Of a stretch of 64,000 nt of DNA, positions 52,533-64,000 are shown piece by piece. Origin of the DNA: Rhea pennata (Eukaryota; Chordata; Aves; Rheiformes; Rheidae); the NCBI RefSeq assembly GCF_028389875.1, contig NC_084676.1:9672001-9736000 (forward strand), given 5' to 3'. Position 1 is the first letter of the stretch. Every line of letters starts with the position of its first letter. Both the position numbers and the translations under genes were made by a program. Below the pieces are notes generated by a model that did not search any database, was not told the DNA's origin, and was given only the letters and a program-made list of their open reading frames with translations.

Positions 52533-55399
52533 TTCCTCCCATTTTTCAGTGATGACAGCACCAAGGAAAAGAGCTTGCCCTGGAAGTTTTTGAGATCTGT
52601 ATTCTCATAGATAAACATATTCAGAAACCCATGGTCAGCTGCACTCACAATACTTTCTGTGCCTGAAGCCCCTTGTGGAATTTCATTTGCCTCCAGATCT
52701 TGATTTTGTAGCAGCTGCAAGTTATTTGAGCAATCAGTCACCTCTCCCAATCTCCCTATTTTTTTGTGCCAAGCTGCACTCTAAAAGGGCACTTCTGTCA
52801 CCCCCCCCACCTGGACAATGCAGACCAGTAGACTGGCACCCACTGATTGCCACTCTCAGAGCAAACACAGCTCCAGGCACCAAAGTGCTCACAAGCTTCC
52901 CCAGCTCTGGTACGAGGGTCTGCACAGTCAGGAGACTGGTCATCAACTCTTCTCTGTTGTCTCCTCATTTAAATTGAGGTGCTTTTGGGACAGACAGCAT
53001 GCAAGGGAGGAGAGGACAACAGTACATTAGAGAGACATGGTTTGGTGGAGCTTCTAAAATCTCTCCAAACCTCTGACCCACTCAGGTGTACCACAACCAT
53101 CACCTTGTAGTGTTGGCTTCATCCCTGAGGAAGGAAACCGGGGGAGTCCCCTGGATTATCCATGAAATCGTGCATCCAATCTCAAGTACAGTTTACTTTC
53201 TTAATTATATTTAATCTTGCCTATTATTGTTGATGTTATTGTTATTACTGCTAAGCACTTCGAACTCTCAAAGGACATTATAACATATACTAATTAGCTG
53301 GCCAGATGGCAGCTGCCAGGAAGGCAGTGCAGAGCATGGTGCTCCCAGTGCCAAGCTGTATTTACAGCCTTCCCTTCCACAGTGTTGTGCTGCACAAGTG
53401 CCCAGCCTTCTCCTCCTGTCTCCTTGCATCCTGCCTCCTCTTTGCTTTGCCTCAGTCCCTCTGGAAGAGGCTTCTCTGGTTCTTCCTGACTGTTCAAATT
53501 AGAAGTTGAGTCAGTTCATTAGCTAATAGCTGGGATCCTTCAGGCTTGCTGGCTCGTGGATATTCACCTTCCTCCCACCCATGAACTGCTTTGTCTGTGC
53601 TACACTAACCAGACCTCTGTTGCTCCTTAATTCTCCACGTCTTTTATTTTTCTAGCCTCTTGTCATGTCAAGGGCTTTTCTCAACTGGTTGCTTTTCCCC
53701 TCATCTTTCCCCAACACACCAATGTCTGACTGAGAACTGGCCTGTGGCTGTCAGGACAACCCCACACTGTAAGCTAGCAACACTGTTTTCCTCTTAACTA
53801 AGCAATCCTGAGGGAAAAGACAGTGTTTGACCCTTCAAGCCAGGGTAAGGCACTCCCAGAGACAGCTTGGATGCACACATTTGGTAGCACTTCCCAGAAG
53901 ACCTCTTGTGGGAGGCATAGCCTCTGCCTGGACACAGGCTAGAGACCAAGAGCAGTACAGCAGAGGTGCACCTTGGCCTCTGAAAAACTGCCCTGAAGGT
54001 ATCTACTATGCCATGCTGGCCCATGGCTGCTGGAGGGCAGGTCTGAGCAGACTAGTGCTGTGTGCATCCCTTGTCTGACCTAGGCTGTGGGATATATTTG
54101 CTACCAAACCAAGATACTTCTCAAGTCCAGCATAGGAGAAGAAGAACTACAGATTTTTCTTCCTCCGTTAGGTCTCTTAAACAATAGCAAGACTTGAGAC
54201 TCTAATGTGACTAATGGCATGTCAAGAAGCAGAGCTCCAACTTGTAAACAGAAGGGACCATCACCAAGTGAGTGGGGCAAATTTTCATTTCCTGGACAAT
54301 GACAGAGGGCAGAATTATTTGTCACTAAAAAACCTTTACTGGGGAGCATAGGGCCTTACAGTGATGGCTAAAAGGGAGATGCTTTGTTCAGTTTTCATTT
54401 TCTAATGGACTCTGATCAAATGGAAGAAAATAATCAGCCACAAAGTGGAGCAAATTGACTCTATCCAATTCATCTCCAGGCAAGGATGGAAAAGGAGCAA
54501 AGAGTAGAGCTAGTTCAATAGCAAAATGAGAATTGCAGAAAGATTCCTAAATCAACTAACTTCACACCACCACTGTTTTGTGGGTGATCACAGCTGCTAC
54601 TCACTGCTTGTAAATATCCTTGACACTGCAAGAATTTTGCCTTGAATATCTTTCCTCTTGAAAGTTACACTAGCTTCATTTCATTTTTGTCCTGACTCCT
54701 TTTTCTTCCCTCCCCAATAGCTAGCAGCTCCTTCTCCTCTGAAGTGGCATTAGTTACTGTGGGAACTAGGAAGTGGCCGTGGACCACTGTGATAGCCATA
54801 AGCAAGCAAGGCAGTGGGGCCATAGCACAGCCTCCCATTTCAGGGATGCTGGGTACAATGTATAAGGACTCCCTCTCCCTAACTACTGCTGAGGTCTGTA
54901 ATCAGCTGGGATCCCCAGCGGCATGTCCAGCATCCCTCTCTGCTTTTGGAACCTCTCTGGGGCCGGATGAAGCTCCCATTGTTTGTCTTCGTCAACACTG
55001 AGGGTTCCTGGCATTCTCACTTAGGCTTGTGCAGCCTAAGCGAAGTAAAATGACTTTTGCCCAGGTCTGGGTTTCCAAAGTGGCCTTCTTCCAGTTTGCA
55101 GTTACAATTAGCTACATGTGTCAGCTGCTAATTTGTCCAGGAAAATGGCTGTTTAGTGTTCAGGAAAGCAGCTAGCATGCTATGTGTGACACAGAAGTTG
55201 TTTTAATGCCTGCATAAAACTGTGCTCGTGAGACTAGGCACTAGACACAAATGTGTGGCTAGTTAAAGGCTAAACTTCTAAAAGTGCAGTGTAAGGTGCA
55301 GTCTTTACAGTCCCATGGGACTCACCCATGCTGGCATTCAGAGTGAGCAGGAAGGGCCACAGGGCCCCCTTGACTCCTGGTAACTTCCCATCTCTCCAA

Positions 55400-55445
55400 G
55401 CATTTCCTTCCTTTGCGTCCATGCATTTCCTTCCTTTGCTTCATG
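55400..55445 (+). repeat. 22-23-bp imperfect tandem duplication
   Basis: GCATTTCCTTCCTTTGC occurs at 55400 and again at 55423, in head-to-tail units that differ slightly at the end. Confidence 0.85.
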
Positions 55446-56437
55446 GCAAAGAGGTGCTGTGACGCTGACTGACTCTGCAGGGCCTGGGGAGAAATTCAGT
55501 CAAGGCCCAGAGATTCATATGTGAAAAAGCCCATCTTACATGAGATAAATCCATCATTCCTTTATAGCTGATCTGCTGTCACAGACCTGTAAAAGTCATC
55601 TCTTCTGTATGGATCTTCATTCATATCCATGTGTCAGTAGCTTTCGTGTAGGTCACGAGCCTGTACTGCGGTGGGAGCTGGGCCTGCTCTGAGTGCACAG
55701 ATCCTGTAGCAGAGTGTGATGGTATCTGCACCATTTACTCTCTACATACTCATTGGTGATGCTTAGATGAGACCTGTCCCCCTGGACCTCTTCTGTTCCC
55801 TCAAAGGTCTCTGAATTATTTTTTTCATCTCCCTTGACAGAAGAGTTTGAGAAGAAGAAAGCAGGAATCTCTGTTATGTGTTTAAAAGTGGACAAGGTAG
55901 CTGTGCCCTGGACATCATCGCAGCCTCCTGCACCCACCTCAGTGCAGCTGCCCAGATTGATACTGCCAGGACAAGGGAAGCGGAAACCTCCTGCCAGTAT
56001 CCACTCCCCTAACAGACACAAGGGAGCACTGCTCTCTCTTTCCTGCCGCTCTGCTTCTTGAGACATTGATGTTAATCACGCTTGTAACTGCCCTTATTGC
56101 CACTGCTCAAGGTGCTCCTGAGATAAGATGTGTTGCTCATGCTACTAATGTAAATGAACTGGCATAGCAAAAGAGAACAGAAATGTCGAGAGCTCGGCAG
56201 CTGCTTGATGGACAGCTTCTCTAGAGTTGCCAGGGGTGCTAGATGGCTTGGTTATGGAGATGTTATTCAGCCATATCATTAAAAAGAATATGAAGTCCTA
56301 TTTTCAAAAGCACATCACTCTCTTAGATACAATGTGGAAAGAACAAATCAGCTACCTTCTTGTTGAAGTAAATGGGCAATTTTACATCTCTGAAGGTGAT
56401 ATATGTCCATTCTCCTTGCTGTTCCTAGCCACTGAGC

Positions 56438-56482
56438 TTTTTTTTTTTCTTTTTTTCTTTTTTTTTTCTTTTCTTTTTTTTT
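56438..56482. repeat. Pyrimidine-rich (T/C) tract
   Basis: About 45 bases of T interrupted only by single C. Low complexity with no adjacent retroposed gene recognised. Confidence 0.95.
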
Positions 56483-59400
56483 AATTTGGAAATACTACCA
56501 ACAACTTCATTTGCAAAACTGTCTGGTTTGTTCAGTGGAGCCAAAAGCTCCCCAGACATTTCCACTCCACTGCCAGTGCAGTGATTTGGAGATGCATTCT
56601 TGTCCTAATTGGAAGAAAAATGTCAAAGAATAGGTCTTCTACTGAAACGTGGGAGACTAGGATTTACTCATAAACATAGCATCACTTAATATTTGAGGGT
56701 AGAGGTGAATGATGGATGAAGGAAGGGATTTTTATTCGGTGCATTCAGAAGGGTTTCTAATGTAGCTATTCCATGACTTTGAACACATTAGAACAGGATT
56801 TAAACTGAGTGGTGCACGCACCCCACTCCATGAGTGGAAGAATTCGAAAGCTGACATGAATGTGTCAGAGCAGAGACCTTTTTCTTAGAAATACAAGTAG
56901 AAGTACGGCATAGTAAAACCATAGGAGAAATCAGAGCAGCAAGCTCTGGGGTGAAGGCATGAACACACCCAGCTCAGCCTGAGAAGCTCCTCAGGCATTC
57001 AGGAGAGAAGGGTGCCCCAGGAAAGTCCCTAGTCCCACTGAACACACCTCGCTAGCTTTCCACCTGTCGCTGGACTGTGCTACCACCAAACCACTCCACA
57101 GTGATTCCTTCTTTGCTGGGCAGCCTGCAGTGAAGTATTATTGCTGGCCCTAACCATCCTTCAGGAAATCTAATGCCACCACCTACAACTTGCTGCTTTC
57201 TCTTTGCTACTGAGTCTCATTTCCTAGGGAGAGCTTACACGAGGTAAGCTCCTGGCAAGTGCTGGGAACAGGCTAAATGCTTTATTGCAGTTATAGATCT
57301 GCACAGGCAACCTCTTGCCATTATATCAACAACATGTATTATTAGGAATGGGCAGTGGGAGCAGAGGAACAGCCCTCCTTACAGCAATCCTTTTCTTGTG
57401 CACTTCCTAGCAGGTGAGGCAAACACCCATCAGCCAAGACAACCTCTACTCCTTAAACTCCCCAAGAGGGAGCATTTTAAAGCACCTAAATGATTTAAAC
57501 CTGTCCAGCTGCTGCTGACGCATAACTAGGAGTTGCACAGTCAGCTCCAACTGCAGCTGATGAAGCCTTAACAGCAACCCTCTATTTGTCACACTCCCAG
57601 AACAGTTATAGATCCAGAGCAAGGCAGGGGAGAGAGAGAAGGCAAACAAACAGGTGAGCTGCTTACCAGGAAGGATGAGATTTTCTTCAATCTGCATGGC
57701 ATTTTTTTGTAGTCTGTAGTAAAGCTTTAGAGAAAGACACATGAGATTCTCTCAAGTCCTGCTTGGCAACAGGGATGCAGTGACAGGGTCTTGGTGGGAG
57801 GGAAATGGGGTAGCTCCCTCTCTGAGGCTGAGAGAACCCAGTTCAGCTGGTGAATGTCAGAGAAGTTCCAGGGCCCAGTTCTCTGTGCACTTCTGCACAG
57901 GCTACTGATTGCTAACACACCCACATGGATTTTCTAAGGTGTAAACGGAACAGTCCAATGCTTAATAATAGAGACAGTGCTACACACCTCAGTGACTGAG
58001 ATATTGCCAAAATGTGCATCCTCCAAGAGGGCTGTAGAGACAGTTCTCCATGAAAACTTCCTTCAGCCACAGCCTTTTACCTGGCAGCTTTGCCTGAGCC
58101 AACGGTGAAGGAGGTTCTTGGGCACCAACAGGGGCTGGGACCATTGCAGTCTGAGTGCAGAGGGCACTCTACGCCCTCCCCTCGGGCTTTTCTTCACCAG
58201 GAATAGGACGACAGTTCAGGTAGTACTTTCACACACACACCTGCCTCTGCCAGGAGGTTCAGGAGTTGAGGCCAACCTGATTTCCTGAGAAACTGATTAT
58301 AAGCCAACTTTGCACTGAGTTATTTGTCCTTCCCAGCCTCTCCTCTGTGTTGTTTACAAACCAAGGCCTTTTCACAGGATCTGACATCAAAATGACAATT
58401 ATCCTAGAGGCACCTTAAAAGTATGCCCTGGAGATCATCAGGAACAGAGTAATGCTGTGGACAGGTCATCAGGATGTTTGACAGACAGCATAGCTGGAAA
58501 ATGATGCTAGAGCTGACAGGCTGGAAAGTTTGGAAAACCAGCCTGTCCAAGAATTGTCAGAGAAGTCCCAGATGCTCTCAGATTGGAGAAGAGAGGGCAG
58601 GAGGTTATCGCACAGCCTTTACACACAGTTGTGTTTTTCCATGGGGAAATCCATTGGTCTCCAATGGAGGGGATGGTCACCTCGAGTCCTGGGGCTGACC
58701 TTGCTCTGGCAGTGACCACAATAGCTCACTGGGAATGTGTTACTGCTGTGACACCAGGGCAACTGGCTTCCTGGTTAGAAAGGCTTGGGAGTTCCTACAG
58801 CTATTGGGGAGGGCAGTATCCCTCCTAGGGGAAACTAGTCTGACCAAGAGAATCTGCCCGGCATAAGGCCCATTTACTCTTTTTCTGGGTGACTGGTGAG
58901 GCATGTTTTCATAAGAGATCCAAAAGTGCAGAGTACCCTTGAGCTATCTAGTCTTTCCACATGTCACTAGAAGTTCAGCATGGTCATTATCTGCCGTAAT
59001 AAATCTCCTATCTGTTCAGAGAGGTACTGGTACACCTCATCCTTACCAGCCATGGTAAGGCTGTCTATCATCTCTGTCTCAAGCCTTCCATCCTTCCAGT
59101 ATGCACATGGACCACCTGGCCCCACTGGCTTTGCAATTTCACTGCCTGGTGCAGAGTCTGAGGTGGTAAAGTCAAAGGGGACCTTTAGGATCAGCCCTTC
59201 TGCTTGTCTGACACTGGCCCTGCAGCTTTGCTGAGTAGATGCTTCTTTAATTCCTCAGATGAATTAATTCTGCAGACTTGCATCTGCCACAAGGCCGGCA
59301 GGAAATTACTCAGCTAATAGTAGGGAGATGGTGGTAGGTGGAGCCTGTGTCCATGATATTGAAATAATAAATCATTGTGTTAGTAACACACAGCCTTGCT

Positions 59401-61659
59401 TTACAGCCCTGCTAGCCCTGCACTTGCTTTGGTGCCTTTATCATGAAGTGATCAGTGTGAGAGAGGTGGACAGGTCCATGCTCTCTTTCCTCTTTGCCCA
59501 GCCCTTTTTGCCAGAACTGCTGTGAACAAAGAGAAATCAGTGCTGTAAGGAAATCACAGTCCTTGTCATATCTGTGGGGTTATGGGAATGGGGGGACTAA
59601 TGGCAGAGTTGTTCTCAGGAAAATACAGACTCAAGTCTACGGACAACCTGAGTGAACACCAGCTTCTGTGGGTCATTTGCTTCAGGTCTCACTGAGCTCC
59701 TAACTCCCTGTCACCTCACACCTTCAGTTCTCTGTCTGGAGTGAAGGTGTCCCATAAAACCTGCCATGTGCCTGTTTGGCATTTTCACAGCTCTCCTGGA
59801 CTCTGAGCAGGAACTACTTAAATAAACAACTATTTCCCACTACAAATGGCTGTGGGAACTCCTGCTCTGACAGTAATATCTCATCTGTGCTATCTTGTGC
59901 CCGGCTGTGCCCATGAATTATCAGCACTATTTTTATTTCCTGCTGTGACTTTGTGACCCCATTGGCATCATAAATGTATTTGAAGTCTAACTAAAACAAT
60001 ATAGTTTTCCCCATAAATTATCTTGTGAGGGAAATGATGCCAATGCTATTCCAAAGGGGAGACAAGGTTCATGATCCTCACAGGTAACAAAGACTTGCTG
60101 GTTCTCTTCTACTCAAACACAAAAGTTGCCCCTTTGCCCTTCTGCTCAATGGCTGATGCAACCTCCCTGCAGGGTTGCCTCACGCTCCCATGGGCTCCGG
60201 GATCAGCCTTGGAAAGAGGGGCTGCAGCCCTGAGAGCTCCCCGCTTGTGCCTGTGCCAAGGCCACACTCACCCGCTCAGCACTGCCACACTGGTACGGGC
60301 CTCTTCAGTCCATTTACTTTTGTATTGACATTTACAACCTAACTCCGAGGACCTGCAAGCAGCTGGGCATACTATAGTCTTTAATCCATTTAAAAGAGCT
60401 TTTGACCACAGCAAGAAATTCTTCAGAGCAAAAGCAACAGGTTTCCTTTTCCGATGCTTTATGTACAACAATCTCCTTGCATTGGGCTCCCAAAACTAGA
60501 GTTCCCTTCGGCTGGATATCTTTGATGCCCCATTTCTTAGATGAGGCAAGGGGAATAGTCACATATTGAACATGCAAAATATAAGGTATTTTTTCAGATG
60601 GAGTTCACTAAAGAAAAGTTATTTTGGTGCCTGGCAATCCTGCAGAGCCTCGTAGCACAGAGCAATGTCTGCCTTGCAGGGAGGCAGAAGCAGATCGAAT
60701 TGGACGCTGCTTGTCCAGGCTGAGCAGAAAAGAAAATGTGCCCTGTCCAATTCTGTACTGCTGCTTTCTCCCATGGCACTCTCCTAGTGGTACTTCATAT
60801 GCTGCACTGCAGGCATGGTGCTCCTGCTTTCCATCACCAGGACACCAAGAAGTGTGGCTGTTCTCCAGCCTTCCCAGAGACAACATCCTTCAGCTCGTCC
60901 CTGTATCTCACTTCTCACTGAGTTAAGCTCGGGTCTCACTTGCAGCACTGTGACTCTGACCATAGTCATGCTCTGTAAGGGTCACATATTTGGAAGGTAA
61001 CATAGCTTATGCCAAACATCAGGAAAACTGTGGCCATTACTAGCTATGGCATGAGTGCTCTTGATCTACAATTTATGAAAAGCAGCACGTGATCTCAGAA
61101 ACAATTTCTTTCAAGAGAATCTGTAATTTCACTCCTGAAAGTCACATGAATTCCTGCCTGTGAATACCAGCAAGGAAAGGCATTTCTCTTCCTCTGAAGC
61201 AGAATGTCCTGAGCCACACAAATGGTCTGCACAGCAACTATCAACTGAACAAACTCAGGGCAGTTTTCTGAAACTGATATTTTTTTAAAAGAAAATGCTT
61301 TACTGTTGCTTTTGTTTTGTGGCCCCTGAGGCACTATTAGACTCTAGGTTGCAGGCTATTTAGGAGATGCATGAGGTCTGTGATTTGTTCCCCACCCTGA
61401 CTCCAGAATGGATGTGTGGGAGAGGTTAGCCCAAAATAAAGATGGCAAATGAAGAAGGTACATACGGGCAAGTGAAAGAGTGAGCATGTGGTTTTTAAAA
61501 ACAAGCCTGATGCACAGCACAGCTAAGGCAGGGATCCTGCCCCGTAGGCCCAACAGGCCAGTCATGGGACAGAATCAGCCCAGATCTGAGCATTGCCAAG
61601 GGAAGGTCTCCTGCTTCACTCGTCACCCTGGTCTCTTTGTCACCCCAGTTTGAGCAAGC

Positions 61660-61871
61660 TCAGACCATAATCACCCCATTGCCACATTTCTGAGGAGGCA
61701 AGTTAGTGGCCTTGCAGCCTTGGGACCCAGAGCTGCTTTGGGATGCACGTTTCTCTGCAATGCAATATCCAAGAGACTGGAGCACAAGAGGAGTTTCCTG
61801 CTCCCACTCTTTCCCTAATTCTTCTGGTTTGGGCAGTATATTGACACTATGATTGTCACCTGTCTGAGCAC
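61660..61871 (-). other. Possible terminal exon (splice acceptor plus open frame to a stop)
   Basis: On the minus strand TTTCTTTCTAG precedes an open frame that begins GAQTGDNHSVNILPKPEELG and ends at 61660. The peptide is hydrophilic and looks less random than most frames here. It lies downstream of the SLC26-like stop codon on the same strand, so it would have to belong to another transcript or be accidental. I recognise no family. Confidence 0.15.
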
Positions 61872-62074
61872 CTAGAAAGAAATTCCGCATTACAGGTAGA
61901 GAGTAGAGAGCACAGGGACAGGGCCCACAGACAGGGACATGGATGGGGCAGAGCACAGGGAGAGAGGGAAACACTAGCTCCAGGCTTTGCAGCACAGCTC
62001 GCTCGTGCCCCCCAGTGACCACAGGAGACAAATGTTCTTGCAGGACCAGAGAAGCAAACATTAGGCAGGGCAGC

Positions 62075-63438
62075 AGAAAATGACAGCAGGTTTATTGTAT
62101 TTAATTTTAAAAGTGACGATACCTAAGGGAGGCATTTTGTTTAAAAGTTCCTTGTGAAAGTCTAGAGTCTTATGTCACTGCACAATCTCTCTTGTTGTCC
62201 TAGCCCTTTCCAAAAATCCTTCTTCGGGCAGTAGGTGCACGAAACCAGCATGAAGGAGGCCTGCATCCAACAGCAGCCATAGGTTTCCAGGGAGAGGGCA
62301 AATCCCTCTCAGATGCAGCTCTGAGTTGTGTTTCTCCATGGGGAGAGGGCTGGTGGATTAGGGAAAAGTACCACTGTTTCTTCATTATACGATCTAGCAC
62401 CCACGGCCAGCCCCAGTGACAGATGTCCAGGGCTCCAACTTCTCACAACTGCCCTCGGCACAGGCTCGTACTACAGCAACAAGCAAGGCGGTCTTGCCCC
62501 AAAGGACGGGCTCAGCCTAGACTCTCTGTGTCCTCCAACCCTGGCCTGGACCAGGGCTGTTCCGCTGCTTTGTTGGCCAGCAGCAGGAATTGTGCTGCAC
62601 TGAAACAGAGCAGACCCTGCAGCTCAGAGGGTGGGGATGGCATAGCTCACACCATGGCTATGAATGGTGAACTCACGTTCAAGAGCAGGGCTATGCAGTC
62701 TGCACTCATTGCCAAGTGGGACGGGGGATGTCCCTTTGGAGGCAGTTTTCAAGCTCAGGCCAGTGCAGAAGCATTCATCTGTGCTGAGGGCACCAGTCTG
62801 ACACACCTGTTATTTTCTGCCATTCTCTCATTGCCTTTCCTGTAACCCTCTCTCATGCCCAGCACACCTCTTGCTTATGTAGAGTTGTGTCAAAGGGCCA
62901 TATTTCCCCTCTCAAGCTTCATCATGGGACAATCGGATGATGCTTGTGCAATCTCAGTGCAGAAAACCATGCCATCGCTCTTCTGGTCCCTAGCTAGTTT
63001 CTCACATCCTGATGGATAAGCAGAGCAGTTTTACTCCTGCTCCTCCATACTTCCAATTTTTCACTTTGTGGCTCTCCAGTAAGGAATGGCCAGCCTTCAC
63101 TAACACATTTATGCCATTCAGCCTCTGCAGGAGAAGGGTTAAAAGCCATTTAGACTTTTTATCTGCTTGACTGATCTTGAAATGCCTCTCAGATTATTTT
63201 CCAGTTGGTAATCTCTTCTGAAGTCCACATCTTCCCCAAAACTTTTACCTGGTACCTGCTTACAGCAGTTCATTGAAGTCTTTTTTACCTGCTCTGAGTG
63301 TCCTAAAACTGCTCTGAAGTATATACCAAGTCCATCTCCAAGTGAAACCATTCTTCACACATGGGTCTACAAAGATGCCTGGAAGTTCAGGTCTTCAGGG
63401 TCCAGGAGAGCATCCTTTCTCTCCTGCTGCACATGGTA
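62075..63438 (-). other. Probable 3' UTR / downstream region of the SLC26-like gene
   Basis: This is the stretch that follows the SLC26 stop codon in the direction of transcription. It holds no recognisable coding sequence. Its far limit is inferred only from the first canonical minus-strand AATAAA, at 62091-62096. A UTR of about 1.35 kb would be ordinary for this family. Confidence 0.35.
62091..62096 (-). terminator. Candidate polyadenylation signal AATAAA for the SLC26-like gene
   Basis: Plus-strand TTTATT reads AATAAA on the minus strand. It is the first canonical signal I found downstream of the SLC26 stop codon. T-rich sequence with a TTTGCTTCTCTGG run lies just past it on the minus strand, as expected of a downstream element. 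Such hexamers are common by chance. Confidence 0.3.
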
Positions 63439-64000
63439 CTACCTTTCAGCAAACTTCACTGCATCATGGACACTGTGGAAAGCCAACTGGTTGCCACAGT
63501 CTGTCTTGCCAGCCCAGCCTCCCTCCTGGAGCAGGTGGCGGATGGAAGGGTTGCAGCTGGCCAAGAGTACCTGGACACCAACGTCCTTATAGTCATGATG
63601 CATCTCCTTTAGCAGAGAGAAACCCACCATATCTATGAACTGCATAGCCCCACAGTCAATGATTAAGGTGTGCGTATCTATGGAAGGAGGACACACATTC
63701 GCTGGAGATTTCTCAGCTCTTTTCTTGGCCGGTTTCAGACAGTGAGATCTGGTGCACAAAAAGCTCTTACTCTTGCCTGTGTCTGCATTTGCCTGGGCTT
63801 CTGCCTTTCAGTGATCAGCAGCCAGTAGAGCAGGGTTTACCCCAGTTTTCTGATAGAGAACAGTCTTGAAATAGTCCTTGCTGGCATAGTAAAGGGATGA
63901 TTCAAAGCGGAAGATCTTGATGTTGGCAATACTGCTGAGCTGCTTGTAAATGGATTGGTCCTCATAGATTTCTGAGTTGCTGACCTTGCCCAGAAGTGTG
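63439..64000 (-). CDS. Partial last exon of an SLC26-family (SLC26A2/SLC26A1-like) sulfate/anion transporter, with an in-frame TGA
   Basis: SLC26 proteins are membrane anion exchangers; the A1/A2 clade carries sulfate and oxalate. Read on the minus strand from the window edge, the frame first gives the stretch just after the last membrane segment (LLGKVSNSEIYED), then the opening strand of the STAS domain (IKIFRFESSLYYASKDYFKT) and the GVNPALLAA segment. A variable loop follows, then the STAS core: HTLIIDCGAMQFIDMVG, KDVGVQVLLASCNPSIR and FHSVHDAVKFAER, ending in TAG at 63439-63441. The wording is closest to SLC26A2, with some SLC26A1 flavour. The absence of introns across the STAS domain also fits that clade, whose coding region sits mostly in one large last exon. 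The oddity is an in-frame TGA at 63808-63810, in the variable loop, with 63 sense codons visible before it and 122 after. Apart from that stop the frame is open and conserved. The 5' part lies beyond the window. Family is near certain; the exact paralogue and whether the gene works are not. Confidence 0.88.

Larger units (their letters stand above)
52533..61659. other. Non-coding, nothing firm recognised
   Basis: Unique sequence with one pyrimidine tract and one short duplication. A small splice-flanked segment at 55841-55896 is noted as a finding. Confidence 0.55.

Noticed and set aside
63808..63810. TGA read as selenocysteine
   Set aside because: No SLC26 protein is known to contain selenocysteine, the position is in a variable loop, and no selenocysteine insertion element was recognised.
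63801..63840. Possible 40-nt intron (GTAAAC...GGCAG on the minus strand) that would remove the SLC26 TGA
   Set aside because: Forty nucleotides is too short for a normal vertebrate intron, its removal would shift the frame, and it would delete the GVNP segment that other SLC26 proteins keep.
1..64000. CRISPR arrays, bacterial operons, phage or insertion-sequence features, tRNA and rRNA genes, endogenous retrovirus
   Set aside because: No regularly spaced repeats, ribosome-binding sites, transposase, integrase, retroviral protein words or structural RNA signatures were seen in either strand.

Overview
This window looks like vertebrate nuclear DNA, most likely from a bird. Three things point there. 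It holds CR1 LINE fragments of avian or reptilian type. It holds weak fossils of MIR-type CORE-SINEs. Apart from one last exon at the right edge, I recognise no gene; open frames are short and scattered on both strands, as expected of intergenic or intronic sequence. There are no bacterial gene arrays, Shine-Dalgarno starts, operons, CRISPR arrays or insertion sequences.

Layout. 1-3.5 kb is unrecognised. 3.57-4.30 kb is an old plus-strand CR1 remnant with a T24 tract inside it. 4.3-15.8 kb is mostly unrecognised, with poly(A) tracts and a probable MIR scrap at 9.5 kb. 15.8-16.4 kb is an ancient minus-strand CR1. 16.4-27.5 kb is unrecognised. 27.49-28.31 kb is a better preserved minus-strand CR1 3' end. 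28.3-38.4 kb is non-coding and includes an AT-rich, homeobox/POU-site-rich block at 34.8-35.1 kb. 38.45-39.15 kb is a strong CpG island, the only convincing promoter-type element; it carries a 33-bp tandem duplication and, on the minus strand, an ATG directly abutting a GTAAGG donor-like sequence. 39.2-52.4 kb is non-coding, with several long homopolymer or purine/pyrimidine tracts, a MIR fossil at 44.6 kb and octamer-containing AT-rich blocks at 47-49.6 kb. A CR1 3' fragment lies at 52.44-52.53 kb. The rest up to 62 kb is unrecognised.

The one firmly recognised gene is on the minus strand at 63,439-64,000. It is the C-terminal part (end of the membrane domain plus STAS domain) of an SLC26 anion transporter, closest by eye to the sulfate transporters SLC26A2/SLC26A1, and it runs off the right edge. 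It carries an in-frame TGA (63,808-63,810) in the variable loop of the STAS domain, so it is either a recently broken gene, a truncating allele or a sequence error. A possible 3' UTR and polyadenylation signal follow at lower coordinates.

I see no evidence of a novel multi-gene system. The points most worth checking are the SLC26 nonsense codon, the owner of the CpG island, and the possible conserved non-coding blocks. All repeat and family calls come from reading the sequence against remembered consensus patterns, not from a search.
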